From the IMG/VR virus record IMGVR_UViG_3300025085_002722, positions 62,001 through 126,000 of that record: a stretch of DNA of 64,000 nucleotides; one strand, written 5' to 3'. Positions 31,134 to 38,800 of the stretch are shown here, one piece after another (position 1 is the first letter of the stretch; each line of letters opens with the position of its first letter). The notes beneath the pieces are model-generated. The model made no database searches. It had not been told where the DNA came from and was given only the letters and a program-made list of their open reading frames with translations. Origin of the DNA: a virus. A program made the translations under genes and the position numbers.

Positions 31134-32735
31134 ATGTTATTTGGTATTCTAACATTAATTACTGCACTGGCTATTGCCGGTGTTGCCGCATGGTTTTCCA
31201 TTGTCGGCTTAATGCTACTATTTAGTGGTATGCCCCTGAGTATAGCCGTAATGGCTGGCACATTAGAAGTAGGTAAACTCCTAACTGCTAGTTGGCTGTA
31301 CAGATACTGGAACGAAACCAGCATAATGTTGCGTACCTACCTCACGACCGCAGTTGTTGTCTTAATGATTGTTACCAGCATAGGTATTTTTGGATATTTG
31401 AGTAAAGCCGCTTCTGATCAAGCAGGAGATATAGGCGATGCTGTAGCAGTAGTTGAAAGAATCGACGCTCAAATAGATAGAGAAGAAAACAAAATTGCAT
31501 TAATTGAAGATAGAATACTAGGCATAGGCGGTAGTGTTGATATTAGTGCCAGCATAGAAGCACAAGAAGATATTAGAGACGGTGCTTGGGCAAGAGTACA
31601 AGGCGATATAGATTACAACCAAGAGCAGATCGAGAACGTTAGAGAACAACTCAAAGTAGACATTGCTCAACAAGATAGTAGATTAGCAGAATTAGACAAA
31701 GCAGTAAATGAACTTAGAGCAAAAGGTGTAGAAGTTGTTACACTAGATGAGGGCGGAGCATTTAGAAGTGCTGAAACCGAAAAGATAGATTACATCGCAC
31801 AGGCAAATGAACTTAGGGCAAGCCAACAAGCAGAACGTGATGAAATAAAAGCAGAAAAACAAAGTTTACGTGATACAGCAACAGCAGATATAAATGTATT
31901 CCAAACTGCTATTGACAATTATAGACAACAAGCACAAGACGATATAAACGGTGCTAACGCAGAAATAAACAGATTGCGTAATCAAAGTTCAACACAGGCA
32001 GATGATAACATAAACAAGATAAATGCTTTTAACGAGGACATCGACGCCATTTACGCCAACATAGTAACACTTAAAGACGAGAAATTTGACGCAGAAAGCA
32101 AGATAAGAAACTTAGACAGAGAAGTTGGGCCAATCAAATACTTGGCACAATTAATTTACGGCAGTGAAGAAAGAGATGTATTAGATCAGGCAATACGTTT
32201 ATTCATATTAATGTTAGTGTTTGTGTTTGATCCACTAGCAGTTATGTTAGTTATTGCGGCTAACCAAACATTATTACGTTATGGTATTAACTTAGAAAGC
32301 AGTGGACCACCAATGCCGCCTAAGGAACCAGAGCCAGAGCCAGAAGTAGAAGTAGAAGAAATAACAGACAAGGATTACGAGTTGCCACGAGACCCAGAAG
32401 GCGACCCAGGTAGTTTCTTTGATAAACCAAGTGCAGTAGATGATGCCGCTGATGTAATGAGCGGGTACGATGGAAGAGACAAAACATTTTTTGAAAGTAT
32501 AAACGAACCTATTGTAAACATAGACAATCAAAAAACAGAAGACATAGTAAATCAAATTGAGAAAACTGAAAAACTAGAAGACGACCTTAACAAAATATTA
32601 GGCGGCAAGACAAAAGCACAATTAATGCAGATGGCATTAGATGGTGGAATAGAATTACCTGCACAATTAAGCAAAGCAGAAATGGTTGCAAACGTTATAC
32701 AAAATTACGACAGTATCACCAAAAAAAAAATTTAA
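31134..32735 (+). CDS. large membrane/coiled-coil protein, 533 aa (may extend by slippage)
   Basis: Two or three N-terminal membrane helices (LTLITALAIAGVAAWFSIVG; YLTTAVVVLMIVTSIGIFGY) are followed by about 230 residues of charged coiled coil (IDAQIDREENKIALIEDRIL and onward), then another membrane pair (LFILMLVFVFDPLAVMLVIA) and an acidic Pro/Glu-rich tail. The visible stop follows an A10 run at 32721-32730; the -1 frame continues for 170 codons. The topology resembles DUF4407-type proteins. It may organise the host membrane during infection (guess). Confidence 0.7.
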   Translation: MLFGILTLITALAIAGVAAWFSIVGLMLLFSGMPLSIAVMAGTLEVGKLLTASWLYRYWNETSIMLRTYLTTAVVVLMIVTSIGIFGYLSKAASDQAGDIGDAVAVVERIDAQIDREENKIALIEDRILGIGGSVDISASIEAQEDIRDGAWARVQGDIDYNQEQIENVREQLKVDIAQQDSRLAELDKAVNELRAKGVEVVTLDEGGAFRSAETEKIDYIAQANELRASQQAERDEIKAEKQSLRDTATADINVFQTAIDNYRQQAQDDINGANAEINRLRNQSSTQADDNINKINAFNEDIDAIYANIVTLKDEKFDAESKIRNLDREVGPIKYLAQLIYGSEERDVLDQAIRLFILMLVFVFDPLAVMLVIAANQTLLRYGINLESSGPPMPPKEPEPEPEVEVEEITDKDYELPRDPEGDPGSFFDKPSAVDDAADVMSGYDGRDKTFFESINEPIVNIDNQKTEDIVNQIEKTEKLEDDLNKILGGKTKAQLMQMALDGGIELPAQLSKAEMVANVIQNYDSITKKKI

Positions 32736-33244
32736 AAATAGACAAACTAGAAACTGAATTAAAAGATTCAGAATATAGGTATCAAAAGCAATTAGACGAA
32801 TTAAACGATAAGTACAATAGAACACTAGAAAGTCTCGAAGATGCCAAGAATTCGCTTGACATAAAACCAAAAGAAGTTATAATAGAAAAAGAAATCATTA
32901 AGGAAGTAATTAAGGAGGTTCCTGTTGAGGTCGAGAAAATTGTCGAAGTTGAACGCAAGGTCGAGGTCCCAAAGGAGGTTGTGGTCACTCGCGAAGTCGA
33001 AGTCCCAGGACCCGAGCGTATTGTTGAGGTCCCCGGACCAGAACGAATCGTGGAACGAATCGTGGAAGTCGAAGTCCCCGGACCAGAAAGAATAGTCGAA
33101 AAGATTGTCGAAGTACCAGTAGAATCTAAACCCAAACCCAAAGTACCCAACAGTTGGACATTTACTCCAAAGAAAGATCTGCCAGTAGATAACGCAGATA
33201 ATCCTACAGATAGTAAATACTACATTAAGAAACCTAAAAGTTAA
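32723..33244 (+). CDS. C-terminal coil/repeat extension in the -1 frame
   Basis: Open from the A10 run to TAA 33242-33244, with NLKIDKLETELKDSEYRYQK, a coil matching that of the upstream gene, then a Val/Glu/Pro repeat zone (VPGPERIVE) and SWTFTPKKDLP near the end. No ATG lies near the junction; a GTG at 32981 could start a short 87-aa form. One extra A at the run, or a -1 frameshift, fuses it to the 533-aa protein. Confidence 0.65.
   Translation, partial: KKNLKIDKLETELKDSEYRYQKQLDELNDKYNRTLESLEDAKNSLDIKPKEVIIEKEIIKEVIKEVPVEVEKIVEVERKVEVPKEVVVTREVEVPGPERIVEVPGPERIVERIVEVEVPGPERIVEKIVEVPVESKPKPKVPNSWTFTPKKDLPVDNADNPTDSKYYIKKPKS
32856..32883 (+). promoter_or_regulatory. possible internal sigma70 promoter upstream of clpX
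   Basis: TTGACA (32856-32861), 16-nt spacer, TATAAT (32878-32883). It lies inside the coil-coding frame, 360 nt before clpX, and could give clpX early expression. It may be chance. Confidence 0.4.
33002..33100. repeat. three copies of a 27-bp VPGPERIVE-coding unit
   Basis: Copies at 33002-33028, 33029-33055 and 33074-33100, the last two separated by an 18-bp partial copy. GC-richer than the surroundings. Confidence 0.85.
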
Positions 33245-34482
33245 TGACAGACGACAACAACACAGATAAAAGTTCACTATCTTGTAATTTTTGTGGTAAG
33301 CACAGGAACGAAGTTAATAAACTTGTAGCAGGTCCAGATGTTTACATTTGCAACGAATGTATAGAATTATCATACAAAATCATAGACGATGAGTTCACCG
33401 AAGAAGATCTGCAATTAGATAATATTGCCGACCCTAAAGAGATACGTGAATACTTGGACAAATATATTACTGGTCAAGATTATGCTAAAAAAGTTTTAAG
33501 TGTAAGTGCATACAATCATTACAAACGGATTGAGTCACCTGTAGTAGATGATGTTGAAATAGAAAAAAGCAATATACTTATGCTAGGACCATCTGGTGTT
33601 GGTAAAACATTACTTGCAAAAACATTATCTAAAAAACTAAAAGTGCCATTTACAATAGCAGATGCTACAACACTAACTGAAGCAGGTTATGTTGGTGAAG
33701 ATGCAGAAAGTGTACTAGAACGTTTAATACAAGCCGCTAATGGAGATATAACATTAGCAGAAAAAGGCATAGTGTTTATAGACGAAGTTGATAAAAAGGC
33801 CCGTAGCAGTGAATCTAACACGTCTACACGTGATGTTAGTGGCGAGGGTGTGCAACAAGCACTCTTAAGATTAATAGAGGGCACAACAACGTATATTAAT
33901 GTTGGTTCCAATAAATTATCAAGTGAAAAAATTGAATTCAGTACTGAAAACATTCTGTTCATATTGGGCGGTGCATTTGTTGGATTAGATAAAGTGATTA
34001 AGGCCAGGCTCAACAAGAAAAATAAAATAGGATTCAATTCTGCACTTGACAACGAAAACGATTTAGACAAAGATGTTTATTTACATGCCACACACGAAGA
34101 TATTATACAATACGGTTTGATACCAGAACTAGTTGGTAGACTTCCTGTGTTGTCAGGTTTAACAGACTTAGATGTAAGCGACTTAACACACATACAGAAA
34201 GAAAGTAAAAATAGTGTAAGCAATCAAGTCAAAGCATTGTATAAACTTGAAGGTATTGATGTAGGCTTTACAGATAATTTTTATAAAATTGTATCAAAAG
34301 AAGCAATTAAATTAAAAACAGGTGCCAGAGGAATACGAAGTGTATTAGAACAATTTTTTATTGAACTAACATATAACATTACAGATCTTAAGGCACAAAA
34401 AGTCAAAGAAATTTACATTGATAATCTTGATCATGAAACTATTTCATATATCAAAGAGGTTGACAATGAAGAAGATAACTAG
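33244..34482 (+). CDS. clpX: ClpX, ATP-dependent protease unfoldase
   Basis: 412 aa, full family length. N-terminal zinc domain with C14/C17 and C36/C39; Walker A GPSGVGKT (115-122); pore loop GYVG (149-152); Walker B FIDEVD (179-184); ELVGRLPV and GARGIRS sensor region. The ClpP-docking tripeptide IGF is kept at 262-264 (KNKIGFNSA), so it should dock host ClpP; no ClpP is seen in the window. It probably redirects proteolysis during infection, alone or with the ClpS at 42365 (whose usual partner is ClpA). TAATG overlap with the upstream frame. Confidence 0.95.
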   Translation: MTDDNNTDKSSLSCNFCGKHRNEVNKLVAGPDVYICNECIELSYKIIDDEFTEEDLQLDNIADPKEIREYLDKYITGQDYAKKVLSVSAYNHYKRIESPVVDDVEIEKSNILMLGPSGVGKTLLAKTLSKKLKVPFTIADATTLTEAGYVGEDAESVLERLIQAANGDITLAEKGIVFIDEVDKKARSSESNTSTRDVSGEGVQQALLRLIEGTTTYINVGSNKLSSEKIEFSTENILFILGGAFVGLDKVIKARLNKKNKIGFNSALDNENDLDKDVYLHATHEDIIQYGLIPELVGRLPVLSGLTDLDVSDLTHIQKESKNSVSNQVKALYKLEGIDVGFTDNFYKIVSKEAIKLKTGARGIRSVLEQFFIELTYNITDLKAQKVKEIYIDNLDHETISYIKEVDNEEDN

Positions 34483-34488
34483 TATAAT
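34460..34488 (+). promoter_or_regulatory. consensus sigma70 promoter before bS21
   Basis: TTGACA (34460-34465), 17-nt spacer, TATAAT (34483-34488), lying at the end of clpX. Confidence 0.85.
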
Positions 34489-34514
34489 AAAAATAATATT
34501 AAAAAGAGGTAATT

Positions 34515-34928
34515 TTGAGTAATAAATTTAAAGGCAACGATATCAAGAAAGGATATCAATATGATCGCAAAAAGAAGCAAGACTTCAAAAAGAAGTACGA
34601 GCCACGTGATCCATTTGATTCTGCAATATATGTTCGCAATGGTAATGTAGACCAAGCAATTAGAACTCTTAAGAAAAAGTTATTAAAAGATAACTTTCAA
34701 AAAGAACTTGCTAAAAGAGAGTACTACGAAAAGCCATGTGAAAAACGCAAACGCAAAAAAGCACAAGGCGTAAAAAAAGCACAGAAATCTTTTCGTGATA
34801 AAGTAATGAGAGGTGAAGCATTGCCTCCTGTTAGAGGTGGTCAAAAACATCTTAAAGGTAAAAGATCACTGAACAAATATCGTGCAACTAAGAGGCTCCT
34901 ACAACAAAGAGATTGGGCAAGGAAGTAA
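34515..34928 (+). CDS. rpsU: ribosomal protein bS21 with long extensions
   Basis: 137 aa, versus about 70 for cellular bS21. The core at about 37-92 (IYVRNGNVDQAIRTLKKKLL, then KREYYEKPCEKRKRKKAQG) matches bS21: VRxGNxxxAIR, F/YYEKP, basic helix. A basic N-terminal extension (KGNDIKKGYQYDRKKKQDF) and a 45-residue C-terminal extension (PPVRGGQKHLKGKRSLNKYR) are added. TTG start with GAGGT Shine-Dalgarno. bS21 contacts the anti-Shine-Dalgarno region, so it could alter initiation on leadered or leaderless messages (inference). Confidence 0.9.
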   Translation: MSNKFKGNDIKKGYQYDRKKKQDFKKKYEPRDPFDSAIYVRNGNVDQAIRTLKKKLLKDNFQKELAKREYYEKPCEKRKRKKAQGVKKAQKSFRDKVMRGEALPPVRGGQKHLKGKRSLNKYRATKRLLQQRDWARK

Positions 34929-34930
34929 GT

Positions 34931-35731
34931 ATGAAATATGACTTTGCACTTGTAAGTGGTGGGTTTGATCCTGTACACTTAGGACACTTACAAATGTTTC
35001 AAGATGCAAGTAAGTTAGCAGACAATGTAGTAGTGCTACTTAACAGCGACGAATGGCTCACTAGAAAGAAGGGCAGACCTTTTATGGACCAAGTCCAAAG
35101 AAAAGCCATACTAGAAGAAATGAATTGTGTTAGTCAAGTAATCATACAGTCCCAAGATGCAGATGATAGTAGCAGTAATGCTATTATGAACTTTGCTATA
35201 AGACATCCTGAAGCAAAAATATGTTTCTGTAACGGAGGTGATCGTAGTGACACCAAAAGAATACGAGAAACAGATGTATGCAATAAATACCATGTAGCAC
35301 TAGAGTTTGGCATCGGTGGTGAAGCCAAAGTTGCAAGTAGTAGTAAATTACTGCAAGATTATACAACCACAGTCATAGAAAGACCGTGGGGTAGATATAA
35401 ACAACTATATGCTGGTGAAGGATATGTTGTTAAGGAACTTGAAATAGATCCAGGGAAAGAACTAAGCGATCAATTTCATTTTCACAGAAGCGAACACTGG
35501 ATAGTATTAAGCGGTATAGGACATCTTAGGCAAGGTGCTACTAGACAAATGCCTGAAAGAGAATTTTATATTCCAGAAGGCGAAAGTGTATATATTAGGC
35601 CAGCACAGACACACAAACTAAGCAACCCAGGCCAAGTGCCGTTGCGTATAGTTGAAGTTTGGGCAGGAGAGATATTAGAAGAAACCGACATTAAAAGATT
35701 GGATGTTGGACCAAACTACGGAGAAAAATGA
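34931..35731 (+). CDS. fusion: cytidylyltransferase-like plus mannose-6-phosphate isomerase-type cupin
   Basis: 266 aa. Residues 1-140 hold a HIGH-family nucleotidyltransferase (SGGFDPVHLGHLQMFQDA; a KVASSSKLLQDY end motif). Residues 150-266 are a type II phosphomannose isomerase cupin (VIERPWGRYKQL, FHFHRSEHWIVLSG with metal His residues, IRPAQTHKLSN, LRIVEVWAGE). Together they would interconvert and activate a phospho-sugar. Start MKYDFALVSGG is 3 nt after the bS21 stop. Overlaps the cytochrome gene by 4 nt. Confidence 0.85.
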   Translation: MKYDFALVSGGFDPVHLGHLQMFQDASKLADNVVVLLNSDEWLTRKKGRPFMDQVQRKAILEEMNCVSQVIIQSQDADDSSSNAIMNFAIRHPEAKICFCNGGDRSDTKRIRETDVCNKYHVALEFGIGGEAKVASSSKLLQDYTTTVIERPWGRYKQLYAGEGYVVKELEIDPGKELSDQFHFHRSEHWIVLSGIGHLRQGATRQMPEREFYIPEGESVYIRPAQTHKLSNPGQVPLRIVEVWAGEILEETDIKRLDVGPNYGEK

Positions 35732-36177
35732 GAGAATTAGGAATGGCTTTATTAGGAACAATGGCAATAGCATTGTTCTTTGGATTTAAAATTTATCCAG
35801 ATTTAGAATACACAGGCGGTAGCAGTAATACCAGTTGCACAGGCGAATGTTATGTTGCTTATGTTGAACAGTTTGGTACACCAGCAGAAATAGAGCAACG
35901 TAAAAAAGAATTAGCAAGTGCTGATGAGTTCAGTAGTATTAGAAGTTTATGGGCAGGTTGTGCCGCATGTCACGGAGCAGATGGCGGTGGTATGGGACCA
36001 TTTCCAAGTTTACAAGGTAGAGATAAATCATACATTGTAAACAGACTTGTACAATACAAAAACAAAGAACAAGTTGGTGCAATGAGTAGCACCATGTGGG
36101 CACAGGCAGGAATGCTAAGTGATCAAGACATGGAAACAATAGGTAAGTTCATAGAAGCAGGCTTACCAGGAAAATAA
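35728..36177 (+). CDS. class I c-type cytochrome, membrane-anchored
   Basis: 149 aa. N-terminal hydrophobic helix (LGMALLGTMAIALFFGF), a signal-anchor. Haem site CAACH (C78, C81, H82) followed by GADGGGMGPFPSL, and a candidate axial Met at 119 or 123 (VGAMSSTMW). The end helix DQDMETIGKFIEAGLP is typical of cytochrome c553/c555-type domains. Extra Cys at 37 and 41. It would sit in the periplasm, anchored to the inner membrane, matured by host Ccm. A c-type cytochrome in a phage is unusual. Confidence 0.88.
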   Translation: MRELGMALLGTMAIALFFGFKIYPDLEYTGGSSNTSCTGECYVAYVEQFGTPAEIEQRKKELASADEFSSIRSLWAGCAACHGADGGGMGPFPSLQGRDKSYIVNRLVQYKNKEQVGAMSSTMWAQAGMLSDQDMETIGKFIEAGLPGK

Positions 36178-36183
36178 GGACTT

Positions 36184-36624
36184 ATGGAATTGAAAGAATT
36201 GAACACATCGAAAGTATGCGATATACTAAACAGAATTGTGGAAATGGAAATGGCTGGAGTTGTACGTTATGCTCACAGTTCACTAATGGTAACAGGACCT
36301 AACAGGATTCCTATTGTTGCCTTCTTACAAGAACAAGCAAACGAAAGTTTAGCACACGCCTTACAAGCAGGTGAATACATCACAGGCTTTGGTGGACACC
36401 CAAGTCAAAACATTTCTGCTATCGAAGAAAATCACAATCATAGTGTTGAACAAATTCTCACAGAAAGTTTACAACACGAAATGGGTGCTGTAGAAATGTA
36501 CAAAGAATTGCTAATGGAAGTTGCTGATGCAAGTATTATGCTTGAAGAATATGCTAGAGGTCAAATTGGCATGGAAGAACAACACGCATTAGAAATAAGG
36601 AAGATGCTACAAGATTATTCATAA
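36184..36624 (+). CDS. bacterioferritin/ferritin-like iron protein
   Basis: 146 aa, four-helix bundle. Ferroxidase-type ligands: E in VEMEMAGVVRYAHSSL, E..H in QANESLAHALQAGEY, E in LQHEMGAVEMYKELL and E..H in GQIGMEEQHALEIRKM. The pattern fits bacterioferritin-type ferritins (about 150-160 aa). It would oxidise and store Fe(II), or buffer iron. It lies 6 nt after the cytochrome gene. No signal peptide. Confidence 0.85.
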   Translation: MELKELNTSKVCDILNRIVEMEMAGVVRYAHSSLMVTGPNRIPIVAFLQEQANESLAHALQAGEYITGFGGHPSQNISAIEENHNHSVEQILTESLQHEMGAVEMYKELLMEVADASIMLEEYARGQIGMEEQHALEIRKMLQDYS

Positions 36625-36848
36625 TGGACAACTCGCAAAAAATACATCTATCTAAAGCAGTAACATGGCGTATTTTAGCAAGTATTATCACAGCAAGTTT
36701 GGCACTAGCATTTGGTATGCCTCAAAAGGCAGTAGGCGGTTTATTTGTAGCAGATTTAATTATTAAGTTTATATTATACTATGGCCATGAAAGATTGTGG
36801 TATAATTTAGCAAAATTGTTTGAAAATGATCAGAAAGGTAATTCGTAA
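36624..36848 (+). CDS. DUF2061 membrane protein, 74 aa
   Basis: KAVTWRILASIITASLALAF and a second helix to IKFILYYGHERLW, the DUF2061 signature (KAxTWR...YYxHERxW). Two short membrane helices. In bacteria it often accompanies sulfate-assimilation genes; here a sulfotransferase gene lies convergent and overlaps its end by 19 nt. TAATG overlap with the ferritin gene. Confidence 0.85.
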   Translation: MDNSQKIHLSKAVTWRILASIITASLALAFGMPQKAVGGLFVADLIIKFILYYGHERLWYNLAKLFENDQKGNS

Positions 36849-37525
36849 CCAAACGCCTTACAATCCTTATAATACATATCAGTAAATAACTCTTTAAACT
36901 CGTTACTAGGATTAGGATGTGTTGTTGGTCTTTCTATATGTTTGTCCAATGAACTGTTTTGTTCACCCGGAGATTCAATACCATATTTGTTTTTCATCTC
37001 AGGCCAAAACTTTGTATCCATTTCTTCAAACCAATAAATGTTCCATGAATCCGTAATAAAATGTTCCTGGGGTCTAAAATGATTATCAAATACAAAACTT
37101 TGTTTGCCTTCTTTGAATTGTGTTTTACTCAATTGATATTGTGCTTCGTTGGCCTTGTATGCTTTGAAATGTGCTACAGCAAACTCGTCTAATGTTTTAA
37201 AAAAGATATCTGTATATCCATGTTGTTTAACATGATTGTTTGCTCCTGTTCGCCACATAAACTCAGACATTAACCTTGTGTAAGGATTACGAATTACTGT
37301 AAATTGATCTGTGCAATTTTCACTAGGCATAATTAATTCTTCAATTAGTTCTGCGTGAAAATGCTGTGGGTTACATGGTCTTTCATCATACCCAGTTTTC
37401 TTAGGTTCGTTAAGATATCCCCATTCCCAACCAGCATTTCTAAATGAATTTTCAATTGCTGTGCCACCGCATTTAGGAACATGAACAAATAAAACTAAGT
37501 CGTCTCCGTTATGAAATAGAGGCAT
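36830..37525 (-). CDS. sulfotransferase (Sulfotransfer_2-like)
   Basis: 231 aa. The PAPS 5'-phosphosulfate loop LFVHVPKCGGTAIE is at about 12-25 and the 3'-phosphate motif FTVIRNPYTRLMSEF at about 74-88. These enzymes move sulfate from PAPS to carbohydrate or other acceptors. Cytoplasmic. It is alone on the minus strand between plus-strand genes and uses its own late promoter. It may sulfate the host surface glycan to block superinfection (guess). Confidence 0.85.
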   Translation of the reverse strand: MPLFHNGDDLVLFVHVPKCGGTAIENSFRNAGWEWGYLNEPKKTGYDERPCNPQHFHAELIEELIMPSENCTDQFTVIRNPYTRLMSEFMWRTGANNHVKQHGYTDIFFKTLDEFAVAHFKAYKANEAQYQLSKTQFKEGKQSFVFDNHFRPQEHFITDSWNIYWFEEMDTKFWPEMKNKYGIESPGEQNSSLDKHIERPTTHPNPSNEFKELFTDMYYKDCKAFGYELPF

Positions 37526-37532
37526 TTTTTTC

Positions 37533-37560
37533 TTGACCTTTGTTGCTCATTGTGTTATAT
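37533..37560 (+). promoter_or_regulatory. possible sigma70 promoter (plus) overlapping the minus late promoter
   Basis: TTGACC (37533-37538), 16-nt spacer, TTATAT (37555-37560), with ATG 37569 close behind. It would oppose the minus-strand late promoter, giving an early/late switch (inference). Confidence 0.4.
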
Positions 37561-37565
37561 TTATA
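37558..37565 (-). promoter_or_regulatory. late promoter TATAAATA (minus) for sulfotransferase
   Basis: About 32 nt before the ATG at 37525. The leader holds AAAGG about 10 nt before the start. Confidence 0.6.
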
Positions 37566-37568
37566 ACT

Positions 37569-38057
37569 ATGACAATGCATTTACAACAAGGTCTGAGTAC
37601 CATAAACACTCGTAAGACACGCAAGATGCCTAAGTTGACTAAGGCGAAACTTGCTGAACTAGAACTTAGATGGCGTAAACATAACAAAGAAATGAAACGT
37701 ACTCACATGCATCATATGAGATATGAGACTTTGCAGGAGTATATTGATTACTGTTACGGTAGAGTAAAAATGCCTGACCCACGTGATTATAGACACTTCA
37801 AAGTAAACAAGCCTACTCCAAGTTGGCGAGTCGAACAAGACAAAGAGCACAGAGAAAAGTATCCAAGTCTTATGGAACAACAAATGAAACAAGGCACGTT
37901 TAATACTGGCATGGATGGTAAAGGTACTAAGAAGGAGCCTATGAAGTACACAGGCGACCTTATACAGGGTATTGCTACTATGCACAAAAGTAATGCGGTG
38001 CCTGTAATGAAAGGCACAGATCAAGCAAAAGACATAGCAAGAATGAGGAGAGGCTAA
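37569..38057 (+). CDS. conserved-type marine phage protein, 162 aa
   Basis: Basic helical N-terminal half (LTKAKLAELELRWRKHNKEM) with MHHMRYETLQEYIDYCYGRV, and a C-terminal block KYTGDLIQGIATMHKSNAVP followed by GTDQAKDIARMRR. The C-terminal block closely resembles a hypothetical protein of marine T4-like phages (from memory). No known domain. ATG 37569 chosen for its position just after the promoter. Confidence 0.8.
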   Translation: MTMHLQQGLSTINTRKTRKMPKLTKAKLAELELRWRKHNKEMKRTHMHHMRYETLQEYIDYCYGRVKMPDPRDYRHFKVNKPTPSWRVEQDKEHREKYPSLMEQQMKQGTFNTGMDGKGTKKEPMKYTGDLIQGIATMHKSNAVPVMKGTDQAKDIARMRRG

Positions 38058-38212
38058 TGTTTGAGAAGATAGTTGAATTTATTGTTATAGCCATGGTTTT
38101 AGGAATTTTAGGTGCTGGTATTTATGTAGCATTTGATAGTCGTTATGAAATGATAGAAAAACAAAAATACTTCGATGATGCAAATAATTTAGATACAGAT
38201 AAAATTGCATGA
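38057..38212 (+). CDS. small membrane protein, 51 aa
   Basis: MFEKIVEFIVIAMVLGILGA and onward: one N-terminal transmembrane helix, then a charged tail (RYEMIEKQKYFDDANNLD). TAATG overlap upstream and ATGA overlap downstream support it. Family unknown. Confidence 0.6.
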   Translation: MFEKIVEFIVIAMVLGILGAGIYVAFDSRYEMIEKQKYFDDANNLDTDKIA

Positions 38213-38403
38213 ATCAAAATTATCAAGAACTATTGAGACAACACTATGCCGCACAAGGTATAGTAATACCTGCAGAATTTGAATTGCCTGTATGTGATCA
38301 CCCAATAGAAAAATGGTGTAGTAACTGCGACTACGATTGTGAAACTTATGAGAAGATAACGCATACTAGAAAATATCCTCAAATTTATTTTTTCGATGAT
38401 TGA
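38209..38403 (+). CDS. small Cys-rich protein, 64 aa
   Basis: A cluster CDHPIEKWCSNCDYDCET in the middle offers up to four Cys and one His, suggesting a small zinc site. MNQNYQELLRQHYAAQG opens with a helix. ATGA overlap with the upstream membrane gene; 8-nt overlap with the next. Function unknown. Confidence 0.6.
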   Translation: MNQNYQELLRQHYAAQGIVIPAEFELPVCDHPIEKWCSNCDYDCETYEKITHTRKYPQIYFFDD

Positions 38404-38653
38404 ATTAGCAAAATTACAAAACAGTGAATTAATCTACGGCACATACGAAGAATGCGAGGCCTATGCAGAACAGCAAGACTCTTGTGTTGATAGATATTTT
38501 GACCACGTTAATCCCTCCACAGTATACAAAAACTTTAAATATGTAGGCAATAACATCAGTAACCCTTATAGTGTAAGTGTACCTTTTGATTACAGAAAGC
38601 AAAGGACTAAAGGCACATTTAACAATGCAGGGGTGAATCAAGATAAATGGTAA
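38396..38653 (+). CDS. hypothetical protein, 85 aa
   Basis: MIELAKLQNSELIYGTYEEC and onward; Tyr/Asn rich, two Cys in the first half (EECEAYAEQQDSCVDRY), a C-terminal polar tail. No recognised motif. Overlaps the upstream Cys-rich gene by 8 nt. Confidence 0.55.
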   Translation: MIELAKLQNSELIYGTYEECEAYAEQQDSCVDRYFDHVNPSTVYKNFKYVGNNISNPYSVSVPFDYRKQRTKGTFNNAGVNQDKW

Positions 38654-38659
38654 ACAAAC

Positions 38660-38800
38660 ATGTCAGCAGATAAGCACTTCACAGGCAAAGGCTCTAAACA
38701 AAGACCAATTAAAGATCAAAAACAGTTTGACGATAATTGGGACAGAATATTTGGTAAAAAGAAATCAAAAGATGATAAAAATAAATCCAACCCCAGTTGA
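38660..38800 (+). CDS. small conserved-type phage protein, 46 aa
   Basis: MSADKHFTGKGSKQRPIKDQ then FDDNWDRIFGKKK. Basic and compact. FTGKGSKQRP...NWDRIFG is a pattern I recall from small marine T4-like phage proteins. It overlaps the next gene by 29 nt in another frame. Function unknown. Confidence 0.65.
   Translation: MSADKHFTGKGSKQRPIKDQKQFDDNWDRIFGKKKSKDDKNKSNPS

Noticed and set aside
33002-33100. Repeats as a CRISPR-like array
   Set aside because: Adjacent in-frame coding repeats without unique spacers.
32292-33277. Minus-strand frames opposite the coil and repeat region
   Set aside because: Repetitive Ser/Thr or Tyr/Phe composition mirrors the VPGPERIVE-coding repeats; no promoter or ribosome site.
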